Below, one piece after another: positions 24,288 to 37,500 of a DNA stretch of 64,000 bases. Below the pieces are notes generated by a model that was not told the DNA's origin, did not search any database, and worked only from the letters and a program-made list of their open reading frames with translations. How positions within the stretch are numbered: position 1 is the first letter of the stretch; every line of letters begins with the position of its first letter. The stretch is from Phytoseiulus persimilis (taxonomy: Eukaryota > Arthropoda > Arachnida > Mesostigmata > Phytoseiidae), in contig CM075104.1 in NCBI GenBank assembly GCA_037576195.1, positions 20,414,211-20,478,210 on the forward strand. Direction: 5' to 3'. The position numbers and the translations under genes are program-made.

Positions 24288-25552
24288 TCAAGTCTGTCCA
24301 TTGAGCTTACATTCCCAAACTTTCTTCATTTTCAATCTCTGGCGAGCTTGGCCGGGACTGCACAGCCCGCTGAAGTTTTTGACCAGTTTTCGTGACATCG
24401 ATTTGTGACACTTTTTATTTTTTTGCTCTTCTGATATGCGGCTGGGATCTCTCTTCGCGTTTTGTATGAGCTTCGGTGTCGGTCGCCTGGTTGAAAAGAA
24501 AAGTTCCCAAGCCGGCGGAGCTGGACAGGTGTATCCAGAAGAAAATTCTATGCCGGTGCCACGGACTGGTAGCGTTACATTACGTTGATCTTCCCAACGC
24601 GTAGCGGCTGAGAACGGATGGACAAGTCCGGATGCCAAACGCCCGATTCTCATCATGCACAAGGCGAAAAGAGCGGCTCAACTTCTGTTGTGCCACTTCC
24701 CGCGCCGACAAGTTCCGACGAGACCGGAACTCATACCTTGCAGAATCGAAAACACAGGTTTCGGTCTGTAAACAGAGCTTCGCACGCCGAGCTGATACGG
24801 TTTTGTTTCTGGAGTGACTTCTATGGACCGAAAGTTCGTCACGTTAGAGGCGGAATAGATCACATCTTTGATCACAAGTATGATGAGGACTGTTCCAACC
24901 GAGCTCTCATCTGCTCGGAGACTCGGGAAAGCGCGTTGCTCGCATCCTCAAAATGAGATTCGGCTCATGTTCTCTCCAACCGAATTAGTAGTTACACACG
25001 GAACGAGACGAATATTATCGGGAGGTCAAATTTTCCGAAAGCCGTCACATCAATCACAATCAGAACCGTTCGAAGGGCTCTTCGATTCTGATCTCACTTA
25101 GTTCACCTGGCTTCAGATGAGGCTGATAGCTAACTCGTTTAGCTCCGAGCGATGATAGCCGGGCTATTAGATTTTCTGATCAAGAGGGAGATAAAATTTT
25201 AAACAAACCTCGCGGAGTCTTCGTGGATACATGTTCCCGGACGGATGATGGACCGTATTCAAATTTCGCCTCAGAAACCCTTGACCGTAAATCATCGTAA
25301 CTCGGTAACTGAAGAATTACTCGCACATAAGAGTTATCCCCCGAACAGGAGGTTCGTGATTTCTTATACAACATCATATACGGAACTATACCGAGAAGAG
25401 CGTTATTTTTGCGTGACCGAAACTCGGCAGTTCTGGATCCCGGAATGTACACTTCTCGCGCACAGCGAATCGAGGGGGCAAAATCAGAACTCGCAACGTC
25501 ATCGTCAGCAACCCACTCCAAGTTGCGGCTGTGAGCTCGCGTCGTCTCGTTT
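24288..25552 (-). CDS. Probable single-pass membrane protein, 5' end not found
   Basis: Three exons join in phase: 25552-25209, 24946-24737 and 24607-24288 (TGA). Donors are GTTTGT and GTATGA; acceptors are TTTTGAG and GTTCTCAG. The first exon carries an NET sequon, an acidic patch (ADDDVASSD), Cys residues and a strand-rich stretch (YVRVILQLPSYDDL). Exon 2 contains a hydrophobic segment (VGTVLIILVIKDVIY) and NVT. Exon 3 has another NVT, an aromatic CPAPPAWELFF stretch and a strongly basic tail (RLKMKKVWECK). The hydrophobic run is short for a membrane span, so a buried strand is the alternative. A minus AATAAA occurs inside the last exon (near 24412). Family not recognised; upstream exons must lie beyond 25552 because the first base completes a split codon. 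Confidence 0.45.
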
Positions 25553-28500
25553 CTAGACGGTGGAATGCAGGTAGATATTTTCACTCCGATCGCTTAGTCA
25601 AGTTTTTGATGGACTACCTGAGTGAGTACTCAAGGGTGAGCGGACGCTTCGCGGTGACCGGTTACCTGAGGAGGGAGAGTGGCTGACTGACCGTCGACTC
25701 GAGAGAGTGACCTGTTATTGGGATTTAGACAAATTTATTCGAAGAGAAATCGAACACCAACTGTTGTTGCTTAGCTGATTGGCTAACGATTGTTGTCTGG
25801 CTTGCTGATGCATATTTCTATGCCTGATCGGAGATAACCGCGTAGAAAGTTTCTATTCTAGCTCAATCTCTAGCCATGACGAGATTTTTTGGTTCCACGA
25901 CGCGGTGCGCAGGCGCGACCTTTACATGCGCTCAGATCGGTAAGGCCCCCCGTGTTGTATGTACATTGAAACACACTCCGTCAGTCCGTCACAGACACCT
26001 GTTCACCTACTTGTATGCACGGACGATGTAGGTACGAGAATGCCAAGTGGATTTTACTTTGAACAGAAGAGGCCAACAGAACGCGCATCGATATTTTTGG
26101 TTAACAAGTCACTCGTCTAATGTATGTACGAGTCAAGTTCTCTGCCTGAGTCTCATCGAGCGTCTAGTTTCACCCGGGCTGACGACTTCTTCCATTTGGG
26201 TTTCCCTTGTCAGATTTCATCGGAAGACCACTCTTCCTCACTTTATGTCTGGAGTCAATGAAATGCAGAAGTCGACGTAGAGAGAGCAGGCGATCGATGC
26301 GAGGATCCATATCGTCGAGTCGGTCAGACACAGTTCAGAGACATCGCTTTCTCCAAGAGCCTGAGTTTCAACGATCCGGGAATGAAGAGTCTCGATACAG
26401 ATGAGTCAAGGGGGCTCAGGATCGCTCCATTCGAGATCCGGTCACATTTCGTCAGCAAGGAATAAGTGGTATGAGATCCACATGATGGTTCCACCGAGCA
26501 TTCCATCGCTCCGACTCCTCGACTTGTATACACACACACACGATGGTCATCGATCACACGTGCGTCTCGAGATTCCAATAGACGCAATCAGTTTGTTATG
26601 TTTGAACCTCCATCCCTCCTCCTCTTCGTTCCCCCTCAAGTTCCCAGGCCGTTTGAGACATGAGTTGAGAACTGAGTTTGATTATTGTTACCGACGTCGA
26701 GTAGCCACATAAGAACGGCCACATCTGTGGAACACCAGATTCCGCTCGAGCTTGAAACGGGCTGGAAGCAAGCCGCACGGCTAATTTTCTCTCATAACGC
26801 TGCTGTTGCTTTCCCCAATACAGATTACATTTGGTGGACATGTGTGATCCAGATGGACATCTATATACGCACGCTGGCACTCAAGCGGGCGGGCGGGCAG
26901 GCAGCCACGCAAACGCTCACATTTCTTTCGCTCATCACCATGTCAAACATTTGTGCTCATGAGCTTAAGCCTATCAACTACCCCACTAGCCGACGAAGCA
27001 GTCGGTTAGCACTCATTCTATCTCCGGTCGAGCGACAGGCTTGCTAGGTGATACCGCTGTCCGAGTGAGGCGTAACCGAACGAGCGTGACCGCTGTCGTC
27101 AACTCCGTTGTCCAATCCACACGAATCTCTCAGAATCGAAGCGGCCATTCAAGCAACATTTACTCGAGCAGCCCACATCGTTAATCATCCATTATCATAT
27201 CTGTTATTTTTGACTGTTCAACCTCGCAGCTTATCTCGGGCGGCAAACGAGTCTTGAAGAGAACGCACACACTTAGCGGGCTGTCGATTTGATTATGAGG
27301 GTTCGATCAAAGTTATGGTGGAAGCCGTAGCTTCGAGAAGGAAGATCAGGGAAAACCGATCGTGAATAAACTCCGAAGGTATCGGTTTCGAACTTTTTCG
27401 AGTCTGGTACAGAGGCCCGATATGGAAACGCACATCGAAGGTTGAGGACAAAACGTGGCGAGCAGCTCTGTTGGAAGAACTCCCGCCGAAATTTCGCTGA
27501 CCAACGCGTCTCGGAATTCCCGCACCGAAATTCACCGTACTCATGATGACAGAAAACCAGAAAAATGGATCCCGCTTATCACTTCGACTTCTGCCGGAGC
27601 TTTTCTCTTCGTCTGCGGCCACCCAAAAGTGCTCATCCGCCCCTTCATTGCTAAAACTTTCCACGCTGCGCATGGGAACCACACGTTGGCTCCTCGTAAG
27701 ATCCTTTGTTGGCAGTTCTTGAGGATCGATTCTGAAGAAGCGCCCGACCTGTCGCGGCTTCGATCCAAACTCCGAAATCAGCAACTACTCCTTCGGCGCC
27801 GTGTTTCAAGGAACGCCCAAGTACTACAGACAGGAAACGTCTAATTGAGCTCAGTCAGATATCCGATTTCACCTGAGCGGAGCCGTCTCAGGTGTGATAA
27901 TCACAGATCTGCGAGTGACTCGGCGCCGCCAAACGCTCCACCCACATTTCGATTCGAGTTTTTCTCGCCGTTGTTTTTCCTCTTCTCAGTTGTAGTTCGC
28001 CATCGCGGTTATCTTCGATGAAGCCTCAAGAACAAAACCTCCGATTCCCCGAAATCTGCTAGTCTTTACGGTCGGAGGCGAGGACTTGAAGATAGTCTGA
28101 GTCGTTGAAACGCGACGATGTTCTGAAGACTTTTGACGCTTTTTAGTGGGGACCAAACACTTCGCGTGTCTGTAGGCCGCCGTTGTTCTCGACTCCCTGC
28201 TCCTTCGAGGCTCGCACTGATGCCAGTCTCAAGAATGCGTGGGCCTTCCTCTTCCGAAGAAGGTCACCTCGATGAGCGTCAGACAAACGCTGTAAATTCG
28301 TCTGATCTGATACTTACTGCGGGCCACAAAGCTTGGAGATAGCATCGACTTAGGCGGAGAAGACGATGCGAACACGAAAAAAAGAAGCGTTACTGGAACG
28401 ACTGTGAGTTCGTCACAACTCTCATAAAGCCAATAGTTCCTCCCACAGTTTGTGAATAGAGTAGCGAATGATGCCAACCGCGAGCGTTCTGATTGGGAAT

Positions 28501-29010
28501 AATTGGAGCGAATTGGTTTCAGATCTATTAGGACAAAATAATTCCCATGTCGACGCCTGGCTGAGAACGGGCGTCACAATGATCCGACGACAAGTGAGAC
28601 CGTTGATTGCGAGCGGCGGGAGAGTCCCCCGTCGGCTCAGAATGGGGGACAGACGACACACGCCGAAAGACCAAAGATCATCTGAATCATCCGCTCAGTC
28701 CCTCTGAGTGAGTTCTGATCGAGTTAGAGGATCAAAACTCATCGGGCTTTCGGACTCACACGCGTTGGAACACGATTCTGCTCATATTTAGAACCTAGTC
28801 ATGTGCCAGAAGTCTCCGATGCTTCAGTGCCATCTGGTACAAGGGGATAAATCCAGAAATGCGTATATGAACAGGCCAGACCGCAGTAGAATATGCAATC
28901 GACACGAAGCCAGTGACCAAAAACCAGACGAAATTTCAAAGGAAGACACACCAGAACGGTACCTGTGAGCGGGTGTCTGGTGTTGTGGCAACGTTGGCCA
29001 GACTCACTCT
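25553..29010. other. Unexplained; candidate coding patches
   Basis: The minus strand has a 163-codon open frame at 27293-27784 (no stop, mixed composition, no supported splice sites). The plus strand near 28340-28700 has two adjacent coding-like frames offset by one base, with a GTGAGT donor near 28405 and an acceptor near 28448, suggestive of a broken gene. A GCGG/GCAG microsatellite lies at about 26885-26910. I cannot turn any of this into a gene model. Confidence 0.3.
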
Positions 29011-29411
29011 TCAAGCGTCCTTTGTAGCATCCTTGTGATCCTGCCGATTTTTTTCTGGTTGGCCTTCCTCTGAGTGTATGGGAGGAATGTCATTCGCTTC
29101 AGCGTCCCCAGTATCGTAGAGTAGCCTGGCGGCTCTGGCATTTTTCTGTTGAGTAGCGTGATCGCCAAGAACCTTCTGCGCCGTCTCGTGGCAGGAAAGT
29201 TAATTCTGAGTCAGCGGCGGCTCAATCCAGTGGACATGGGATGGCGATTCTCCCCAGAGTCCTCCGGCGAGATGCCGCCCCCCCCCCCGGCATGGTATCC
29301 CGTAATCTTGTTATGCATTCGAATCAGTGATTCAGTTCAGTCGCTCTCCCGGAGGAGCTCACCCATCGACACAAAGACAGTGCCCCGGGTGTCGAGAAAC
29401 GCCGTCGAGCT
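29011..29411 (-). CDS. Two candidate 3' exons of an unknown gene
   Basis: The exon at 29411-29363 starts at a strong acceptor (GCCTTTCTAG), reads SSTAFLDTRGTVFVSM and ends at ATGG|GTGAGC. The terminal exon at 29184-29011 starts after CCACGAG, encodes 57 residues and stops with TGA. Its product is hydrophilic, beginning TAQKVLGDHATQQKNARAAR and ending in an acidic/basic tail (EKNRQDHKDATKDA). The phases of these two exons do not match directly, so another exon must sit between (about 29190-29360, where a Gly-rich frame crosses an 11-base poly-C run) or one call is wrong. Function unknown. Confidence 0.35.
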
Positions 29412-32400
29412 CTAGAAAGGCAACCTCCAGTCGCTTCCATCAAAGAGATCTTGGTCACTCGCTTGGCGAGAGTTTAGTCGGAATGAAACTAGACGCGGGA
29501 AGCTCGTTAAAAACTGGCAGGGATCGTTTCTGTTTGGTTCGTGCATGTCCGCTCTCTTGCATCAACGGAGCGGGGCATCGATTTCTCGAAATCATTGGGA
29601 CAGCGTTCGACATGTTTCAACGTCGCCAGGCCGAAAAGCAAGTCGGTGGAGCCACGAGAAGCGAGTAGAAATGAATAGAGCGAAGGAGACGAGGTATGAT
29701 CAGGGAAGAGGATCAAAAAGTGGAAGACAACTCAGCTGTCTGAACAAACAGCAGAGCATCTGTTTTCGGACGGCCGGAGGGAGTCAGGCAGGCGGGCGCT
29801 CAGCCAGGCAACGAGATAGCAAGACAAAGATATCTGTCCATAAGTTTATATCAGCGAGTGAACAGCAAGGATGGGAACATACGAGTCTCATCTGCTCGTC
29901 TTGGAGTCTGTGGTTTGTCATTGCTCACTGCGGCGCGGCGCCGCTCGCGCTACGATTAGAGAGCGTTTTTTCCTTTACGGTTTCACTCGCAATACGTTTC
30001 AACGTCGGAAACTGGCCAAGCCGAGCGTTTCGAGCACAAAATGAGAAATCCCGACCATACGGACATTCTCAACACCATCGCCGTACCGATGTAGCTGGGC
30101 TCAACTCACGGTATATTTTTGATCATAGTGAACCGAGGGAGGCTCACAACCAGTCCAACTTCCATCCTGAACGGTGCTCTCAGCGACGGCTCTCCGTTTT
30201 TGAGACGGTTGCAAGTGACATCACAGGAAAAAAAACGGGGGCGATTAAGGGCCTGCTGGCGGTGATTCTCCTCCTGGGCGGAATATAATCAATTCTGGGG
30301 TTTAGATGAAAAGCTCGTCTATTAACATGCGCAGGGAGCCAGCAATGCCGAACCAGGATGTGGAGAACCACTGCGATTCTGGTGAACTTCAGTTGCTCGA
30401 TAGCTGACTGCTTCAGTGGATGGCAGATCACGATCGGCTGCACTTAGAGGAATGGGAAAAAATCGGCTAAAGCTCGGCGAGTTTATTAATGGCCAGCTTT
30501 CTCTCGTCACTGAAAGAAAACGTGATTAAGCTTCCCCGTTGGAAGCCCTCGCCCCGAAGACGTCTACTTGTAACATCTAACGGAGACCCCTGAGCGCCTC
30601 ACCGCACGTGACACGAAGCCAATTCACAAGGAACAAGTACCACGGGCGGCGGCGAACGAGCCAACCGAGAATTACTCAGCTCAATGGATTCACTCTGTGA
30701 CTTGTCGACGAGCCTCACGATCATATTCTCTCGACCGTCGGCTCGCCGGAGCGTTCGCAACTTTTTCCAGCATGGATAGCGATGCGACAAATGTTGCTTA
30801 TTTTTGAGCTGACCACCCCTCGGACGCACAAAGTGTTCCTCATTAGTCCCCCTGATTCGGTTCCCCGGAATTCGAATGCGCCGGGAATTCTAACATGATT
30901 GTTTGTTTAGCCCTGCTCGGAACCCCTCCAGATTGCCAAATCGTAAAACGTGATCGCTCACAAACTCTTCGGTTCGTTTTCGTCGTCATTCGTTCCAGAT
31001 GGAAAACATGGATGGAATGCCCATGTGTTTTCGTGTCCCGAGAGCGAGCTGTATGGCGGTGTCCATGTGCCGATTGGCATGCTTCGTTTCGGGTCTCTGG
31101 AAGACCCAACACCGACCCGAAAGCTAGATTCGACCGCTTCCCGAGCGGCTTGCCTGCCCCGGGGCTCCCAGATGGTCGCGTCTCAACATGTTCTCACCGT
31201 GTTTCTTAGTCGGCCCATTTTGTCAGCGTCGCTGCAAACCAAGTGGCGCAGCGGCGCGCTGGATTCATCCATCCGTCGGAACAAACACAAGTTCATCGGT
31301 GAGATATCTATCCGAGTTAAGGCCAAGATCACGTGGTTTTATACTCTTCTTCTAAGCTTGATGCCCAAGCACTGTACTGAGCAAGTCTATCGTGAACGCG
31401 ACCTCACAGCTGCGCACTTCAAACGGGCGAGTCGCGAACAGCGCGGGCAGTTGTTCGATTTCACAGGGATCCCACTCACTCTTTTTAGGAGGTTTGTCGA
31501 TCTCGGAGGAATCTTCATGCAGGGGGAGTTGACAGATGTTGCAGCAACTCGTATGGCGCATTGTATTTTCGAAAATATTCGCGACTGTTCTCACAGCAAT
31601 TAAATGAACGAAAGTCAAGCTCGATTCCTGGCGAGAATTCCGTCGACTCTCATAGTGATCCGACGATGCAACCCGATACAACAGGAGCAAGGATCGCTGC
31701 TCCGATCTCGTTATGGAACTTCATCGGGAAGCTTTCGGGTTTTCCACCTTTTGTTTGAGCGACACGGACTCCGATCCAGTTGCTCCGATGTGTTACCCAT
31801 CTGGTGGTTTTTCGCTTTTATTTCGAGCTGATTCCGGGTGATTAATAACTATGTTTGTTAGCTTAGCTGTGAAAAGACGGTGCCATTCCCCTCGCAGTTT
31901 TTGCAGATGACCTCTGTGCTGTCCCGAGATCGGACTTATTCTCAGAATCGGATGGAAGCCAGCGAATTAGTATCAGAATTAGCCGTAACACAGGTGGGCT
32001 TCAACTCGTTGTTGTCGCTGGTCTCTCTCTCACTCTCGTCGCTGCAGTCAGCCAGCCAGCCTGTGTGAGCCTGTTTGAATGTGTTTAGGTGAATGACTGG
32101 CGGCTGATTTGCCGACGAGCATCAAGTGGGAATCTCCGCTGGTTAACCTGATGCCGAGCTCGCCTACAGTTTGACTGAATGTGAGTGAATACGGAAGAAA
32201 CAGAGAGCACCAGCACCCCTAACCTGGTTGCAGGTGTGGGCGCAGACAACTGGCGCCATGATTCGGAGGAAGTCCACTCAGATATTTGCTTTGTAGGGCA
32301 GACGAAAAAGATCTCAACATAGAACCTGAAGAGCCGAAAAGTGGCTCTTCTCGTCTCTCGCTCCTGTTCTCGTCGCCTTCATCGTTGTTGCTGTCATCGT

Positions 32401-34015
32401 CGTCGGCGTCGTCGTTTCGAAGGAATACTGGAATGTTCTATGTTGGATGGCTTCATAAGACACCCCCGATGATGGGATGCGAGGGGACGCCTTGAGAGTT
32501 GCCGCGATGGGAATGTCGCCGGCCTAGAAAAAGAGGGAAAGTCTGAAGAGTCCGATGATGGTGGATCGAAGATTCTTGGAATATTTCCCCCAAGATCGAA
32601 TGATGTTTTGTGGATGGGGGGTTCAATCGGATCAGTCAGTCCGGTGGTACGAAAGGAGAAAGCCAAGATCTTTCCGAAGCTGCCAAAGCATTCGAATTGC
32701 TCCGGCACTGAATTCATTGCTCTGTGGCTCGGTCTCACATCCGAGAGTGGAAAACTCAAGATCGCATAGTTTGGGAGCCGAATCGAGGATAGTTGTGCGA
32801 GAGAAGCTATGATTTCCTTCACATTTAGTTGGTGGGAGAGGGAGTTGAAGGCCATTTTCGGAGGAGCATACGGAATCATGGAACACACTCGCTGAGGTAG
32901 TACGACGGTGGTTTGCCACAGCCATAGCAATGCGGTGGACGCGTCGATTTGCGCGCTAGGCCCCAGTTCGCGCCGACCGCTTTTCCATCCCATCAGTTCT
33001 GGTCTCTGTATCACCCACTCTCCCAGCAAGTTCCTACTCCTACGCCATGGAACCTTTCTCATCGAAATCGGCATCGAATCGTGGGGTCTCCGACGTGGTG
33101 TGGGCGCTGCAGCTGAGGCGATTTCCAAGCAGACCGTTCGGAAAACTCACGAAGAACAGGAAAACTTGCTGAAGCTGATGGATAATGAGAACTTCAGGGC
33201 TTTTTCAGTCTGCTCTCCACATGGATCAACTCAGATATGTTTTCTTGAGTCTATAGGAGAATGAGTTCATGGCTTCTGCTGCAACTCGTATCGACACGTA
33301 TCGAAAGGTTAGAATTAAGAGGGTAGCGTTGATGATTCTACCGTTCTCCGAGGTCAGCGGTTGGCAGGAACTCGGATCCCTGCCGTAGGAAGAATTTCCA
33401 ACGGAACGCAGGTTTCAAACCCATGATCGAGCGGCTTACTCACTTTCAGGCAACTCATCCTGCCGATATTCAACGGGGCGCAAGAGAGGAATCGAGGAAT
33501 AACTTTCGCAGCGCGAGAAGGAGTTCCTTTGCCCGCGGAGACTCGCTCTATAGCCATGGATAGCTCAATACAGAACCTCGGTCTGAGTCATCCGAGGAAG
33601 AAATTGTTAGAAGCGGGTGAGACTCAAGCACTGGAAAGCGTCTGAATGAAAAAGTGGTGGTGGAAAAAGCCGACGATAGAGGACCGCTCAATACATTCAG
33701 TGGACCGTCTTGATACTGCGAAAAAAAATCACGGTGCGCTTAGCAAAAGTGAGAGAACGCATAGCCCATCGAGCCCAGTGCACGTTAACGCGGCTGCTGA
33801 AGCCCACAGGTGTTCTTGTGACGATAGCGGCCTCTCCACAAACGGGAGAGAGCGCAGTGGCAGCGGCGGCGCCAGCAGTTTTAAAGCTGCGCCCGACACT
33901 CGACCGGCTCAGAGCTCCGAGAAGACTCGACCGATCCAGTTAGTTTCGCGGATCAACCTCCGAACCTCTTTTTGCTCAAGTTGAAAGCGTGCTCGACCAC
34001 CGGGACCGATCAACC
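29412..34015. other. No confident gene apart from exon candidates
   Basis: Long open frames at 29545-30288 (+), 30950-31603 (+) and 32394-33128 (-) lack splice or family support. A coding-like minus frame at 32632-32894 follows a good acceptor (TACTACCTCAG) and could be a terminal exon. The last 300 bases are the leader and promoter region of HLH copy 2, with a TTTTAAA near 33880 and a CAGGTG E-box near 33806. Confidence 0.35.
31198..31343 (-). CDS. Candidate first exon with TATA box and CACGTG
   Basis: On the minus strand a TATAAAA (31343-31337) is followed at once by CACGTG (31335-31330). An ATG at 31296 then opens 33 codons (MNLCLFRRMDESSAPLRHLV and on) to a donor ACG|GTGAGA at 31198. Core promoter, start codon and donor are in the expected order and spacing. 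I did not find the next exon, and no protein family is apparent. Confidence 0.3.
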
Positions 34016-34252
34016 ATGATGGTGTACAAGCAAAGCTCAACCGATCTCCTCATCAGCCAGATGGAGAAACTCCAGGTTGCCATGGTCGAGGAAGATCTCG
34101 AGGGAGCAGAGTTGCTCGAGACTCTGGCCCAGTTCCGGCGATTCCTCGGCATGGACGTCTTCGTGGATGATCTCACGGTGCTCCGCTGTGCGATCCAGTA
34201 CATTCAACGATTATCGGCTGTCGTCAACCAGATGCCTCAGCCAGTGCAGTGA
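34016..34252 (+). CDS. Micro-HLH protein without basic region, Id/emc-like (copy 2, diverged)
   Basis: Single-exon 78-residue protein starting at the first of two adjacent ATGs (34016, 34019); the open frame upstream has no ATG. N-terminal motif QMEKLQV (15-21) matches KVEQLRL and KMEQLQL in copies 1 and 3. Helix 1 (about 31-44, AELLETLAQFRRFL) is preceded by an acidic run (EEDLE), so there is no basic region. Helix 2 (53-70, LTVLRCAIQYIQRLSAVV) keeps the hydrophobic spacing but has Arg for Gln/Glu, Gln for Asp and Arg for Asp at usually conserved places. The loop has lost its Pro (GMDVFVDD). It is the most diverged copy and may have a different partner. No intron; eight residues follow helix 2. 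AATAAA at 34569. Confidence 0.8.
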   Translation: MMVYKQSSTDLLISQMEKLQVAMVEEDLEGAELLETLAQFRRFLGMDVFVDDLTVLRCAIQYIQRLSAVVNQMPQPVQ

Positions 34253-34568
34253 GCAGCCATGCAGCCGATCTACCACCATCGAAAATTCAACGTTGAAGCG
34301 TTCAAGGACGGAACGACCACGGGCTCCGGTCGCAACTTCGTCGGCTTCTGTCGGTAATATGTCTACAGACCGGCTCGACGAATTGCAAACTCAACGCAGG
34401 AGGATGTCGTGAAGACTTCCACCCGGAATGCGAAATGTCATCGAACGTCCACCCCAAGCGAGTTCGACCCGATACCCGAGGTTTCCCGGAGCGCGCCGCT
34501 CCAACAACGGCAACCCGAGTTTTCCAGCCTCTTTCTACTGTGTAGCTCAATTTTCTGCCACGGAACGC

Positions 34569-34574
34569 AATAAA
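34569..34574 (+). terminator. Polyadenylation signal of HLH copy 2
   Basis: AATAAA 317 bases after the stop codon at 34252. Confidence 0.65.
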
Positions 34575-37500
34575 CTCAATGAACCATAATGAACTTAATG
34601 TTTTTACTTATTGGTAGTCTGAGATCAGCTCGTGGCTCGTCTCGTCAGATCCTGTTGTGCTCGTGCTCGAATTTTCACGGGCCTCCGGATTTCGATAGTT
34701 GCCTCCGAGCCCGAGCTGCACAAAAGCTCTTGGTCATTGAAATCTGTCTCACTCACTCAACCTCTTTGCTATCTGAAACGTCTTCCTCGTGGTCGAATGA
34801 TTTCGAGAGGATATCGCCTCCGCTGTTTGAAGTGGGACTTCGAGTCTGCAGAGCTTTGTTGCGTTTTTCCTTCCTCAAGATCGGAGCTCATAGCAAACTC
34901 AGAGAGACTCCGGAGGACTTGCGGAGAGTTGAGCGGACCGAGCGTTCTGTCGTCATTCCTGTGGATATCTTGTTGGAAAATGGAGGTACAAATATGTGTT
35001 GTTCGTGTCACTCACCCCACTAATCATCAAACTCGTCGATGACGCGCGTTATTCTCCCACGACCGCCCCTAGAAGGGGAATCGGTGCGGGTTATAGTCTT
35101 CCTTTGGAGCCGAAAGATACTCCGGATCTACCGAGCTGGGAAGAGCATGAAAACAAGAAAGTCTACGTGAAGAACTATGAGCAATGATTCAGGAGCGAAT
35201 TCCTGAGATTTCGGGTCTATTGGTGCGTACATATCCGGGGAAGCTCCTCGTCCCCCTTAATTCTATGTGGATTTCGTCCCCTGACGAGCGAAATCCCCGG
35301 CGAAGTCTTGTCCACTCTCACGAAGAAAATTGCGGCGCTGATTGCGTGCAGAGCATGGACCACGAGAAATTCAATCATTCCCGAATTTCGGTTCGATTGA
35401 GCATGACCCTTGGAAGATCTCGCCCCGTGAGCGACAATGAGAGCGACAAAGATGAGAGCCGCAGATCTTTGCCGCCGTCCTTCCATCTCTCAGCTAGGTA
35501 AGCAATCGACGAGCTGACTCGGATAGCTTAGCTGGCAGACTGACTGACTGAGAATGTTGTAGTTGCTGTTGTTGAAGCTTCTGCTGCACTCATAGATGCC
35601 ACCTAGGCCTTGGCACTTCCTCGAATCCCGGCGCCAGTAGTCTCGCTCGACACCTGGGCTACACCTAGCACCACAACCATAGCCACCACCGCCGCCGCCG
35701 CTACCGCGTCGCCGCCGCGCCGCCAATACCACCGGCTGCTATACAGAAGATCTACCGCGCGAACACAACAACAACGACAGAAACAAGCACACGTGCATTT
35801 TTGGGGGTTATGGGCAACCCGGGTTGTCTTAGGAAATGTTTTCAATGGGGAACTACTCTCAACAGCGCGCCAGTCTGCCAACCCGGTCGCCCGATCCGCC
35901 GGCAGGGCAGGCGAGCTGCAGAGGACGTGTCGGCATCATCTTCTAATTATAGGATCGAACGCATATATGGCCAACATCGGGTCATGAGGCTAAGTGGAAA
36001 CATTTGCCTCGTTGATGATATACGAACCTCAGAAACGGCTCGTCGTAGCTCATCTATTAACGAATCACTCTTCAACTCGCTCTTCAGGAAACCGGAGAGC
36101 GACATCCGCTTCTGGAGCATGGTACGTGGCGCTGCCGTTGAGTTGAAAGAGGAGCAAACGGGGCTCTCCTTCCGAGGACCATCGTACCGGAGACAACCGT
36201 CGGAACTCGGGCTTCATCTAATAATGGAGATGTAGGCGAAGGTGTTCAGCTTGGACGTTTCATTTCAGCTTTGCTCATGCTTTCCAATCATCTTCGAGAC
36301 CTTGTTGGTCAAACAGCGGCCCTAGGGCTCGAACCCACAACGAAGATGCTTCACGAAGCCGGGGATCACCCGCAGTCCAACGACTGGTAGTGAGCTTTCA
36401 TTCAGAAGGTTCCCGTTACGAGCTGAGGGCGCCGCGGCAGGTCTTCCGAGCTACTCCGAGGCTAATCCATCGTCTTTTTGAACTCTTGAAGAGCGGGATG
36501 TTTCCCGCCACTGCGTCCGCATTAAAAACAATTAGCAAGCTAGTAACATCTTGGTGCAGCTTTCGAGAACACCTCTCGGTGTTTCATCATTCTCCACGCA
36601 CGAAATCGGAGTTCCGACCGCTAATGGACCTCCATCAACGAGGCGCGGACGAAGCTCCACGTTTGAGCTATTCGTAGATTGCACTCGAGAAGCCCGTCCC
36701 CGGTTATCACAAAATCGCTCGGAGCGATTTCCGGAAACCCGATCCGAGTTCCTGAAGTTCCGAAGTCGTGTGAACCGGCAGTCGCCACTGCGCAGAGAGA
36801 ACAACGGAACCGCTGACGGCGGTGGTCGATTTTCTGGCGCCGTCTGTTTAAATATTGTACTCCCTCGACCTCTCAGATGAGCGCTTTCAGCATTCGCCGA
36901 AACTTTCGTGGAACTTGTTGTTGTTGCTGTTGCCGCCGCCGCCGCTGCCGCCGCTGTTATTATTATTAGTGGTCATGGCGACCGTGACCGCCTGTGGTAG
37001 AGGTGGTGATTGTGCGACCACGGCGCCCGCTGAAGACGACCGCTCGGCTGCAAGGGGTCGTTGCCGAGGACAGCTTCCGACCACTGGGCCGTCCGTGCGT
37101 CGGCGTCAGTTTTCGAGAGCAAATAGAGACGCTTTGTCAGCGTGTTTGCGGAATGGCTCTCGTTGCACAGATGCAGAAGTGAATGGCCTGGTGAACGGGT
37201 GACTGACTCAATGGCTGGTTAGCGAACCGAACCGATTGTGTTTCCCACGTACCAGCTGTGCGTACTACGAGACCTGATTGAAGACAAATTTCATTCATGC
37301 CTTATCGCAACCTCCGAGAAGAGCAATTGGATCGGCCCAGAAGCTGAGAAACAACAATCGCAGCCCGAGCATTCGATCAGCGGCCGACGGGCACGCTCAG
37401 TCCTGAAGGCGTTTTGCAGACTTGTCGGAGTCGTCACGATGATGATGATGGTGGTGTTTTCTGTTTTTTTTTTTTTGCAGCTACTCACTCCCATCGCCTA

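Noticed and set aside
29545..30288. 247-codon plus-strand open frame
   Set aside because: Crosses low-complexity GCAG sequence and has no recognisable domain or coherent composition.
32394..33128. 244-codon minus-strand open frame
   Set aside because: Ends in an Arg run from a CGT repeat; another frame of the same strand (32632-32894) looks better, so this is probably a shadow.
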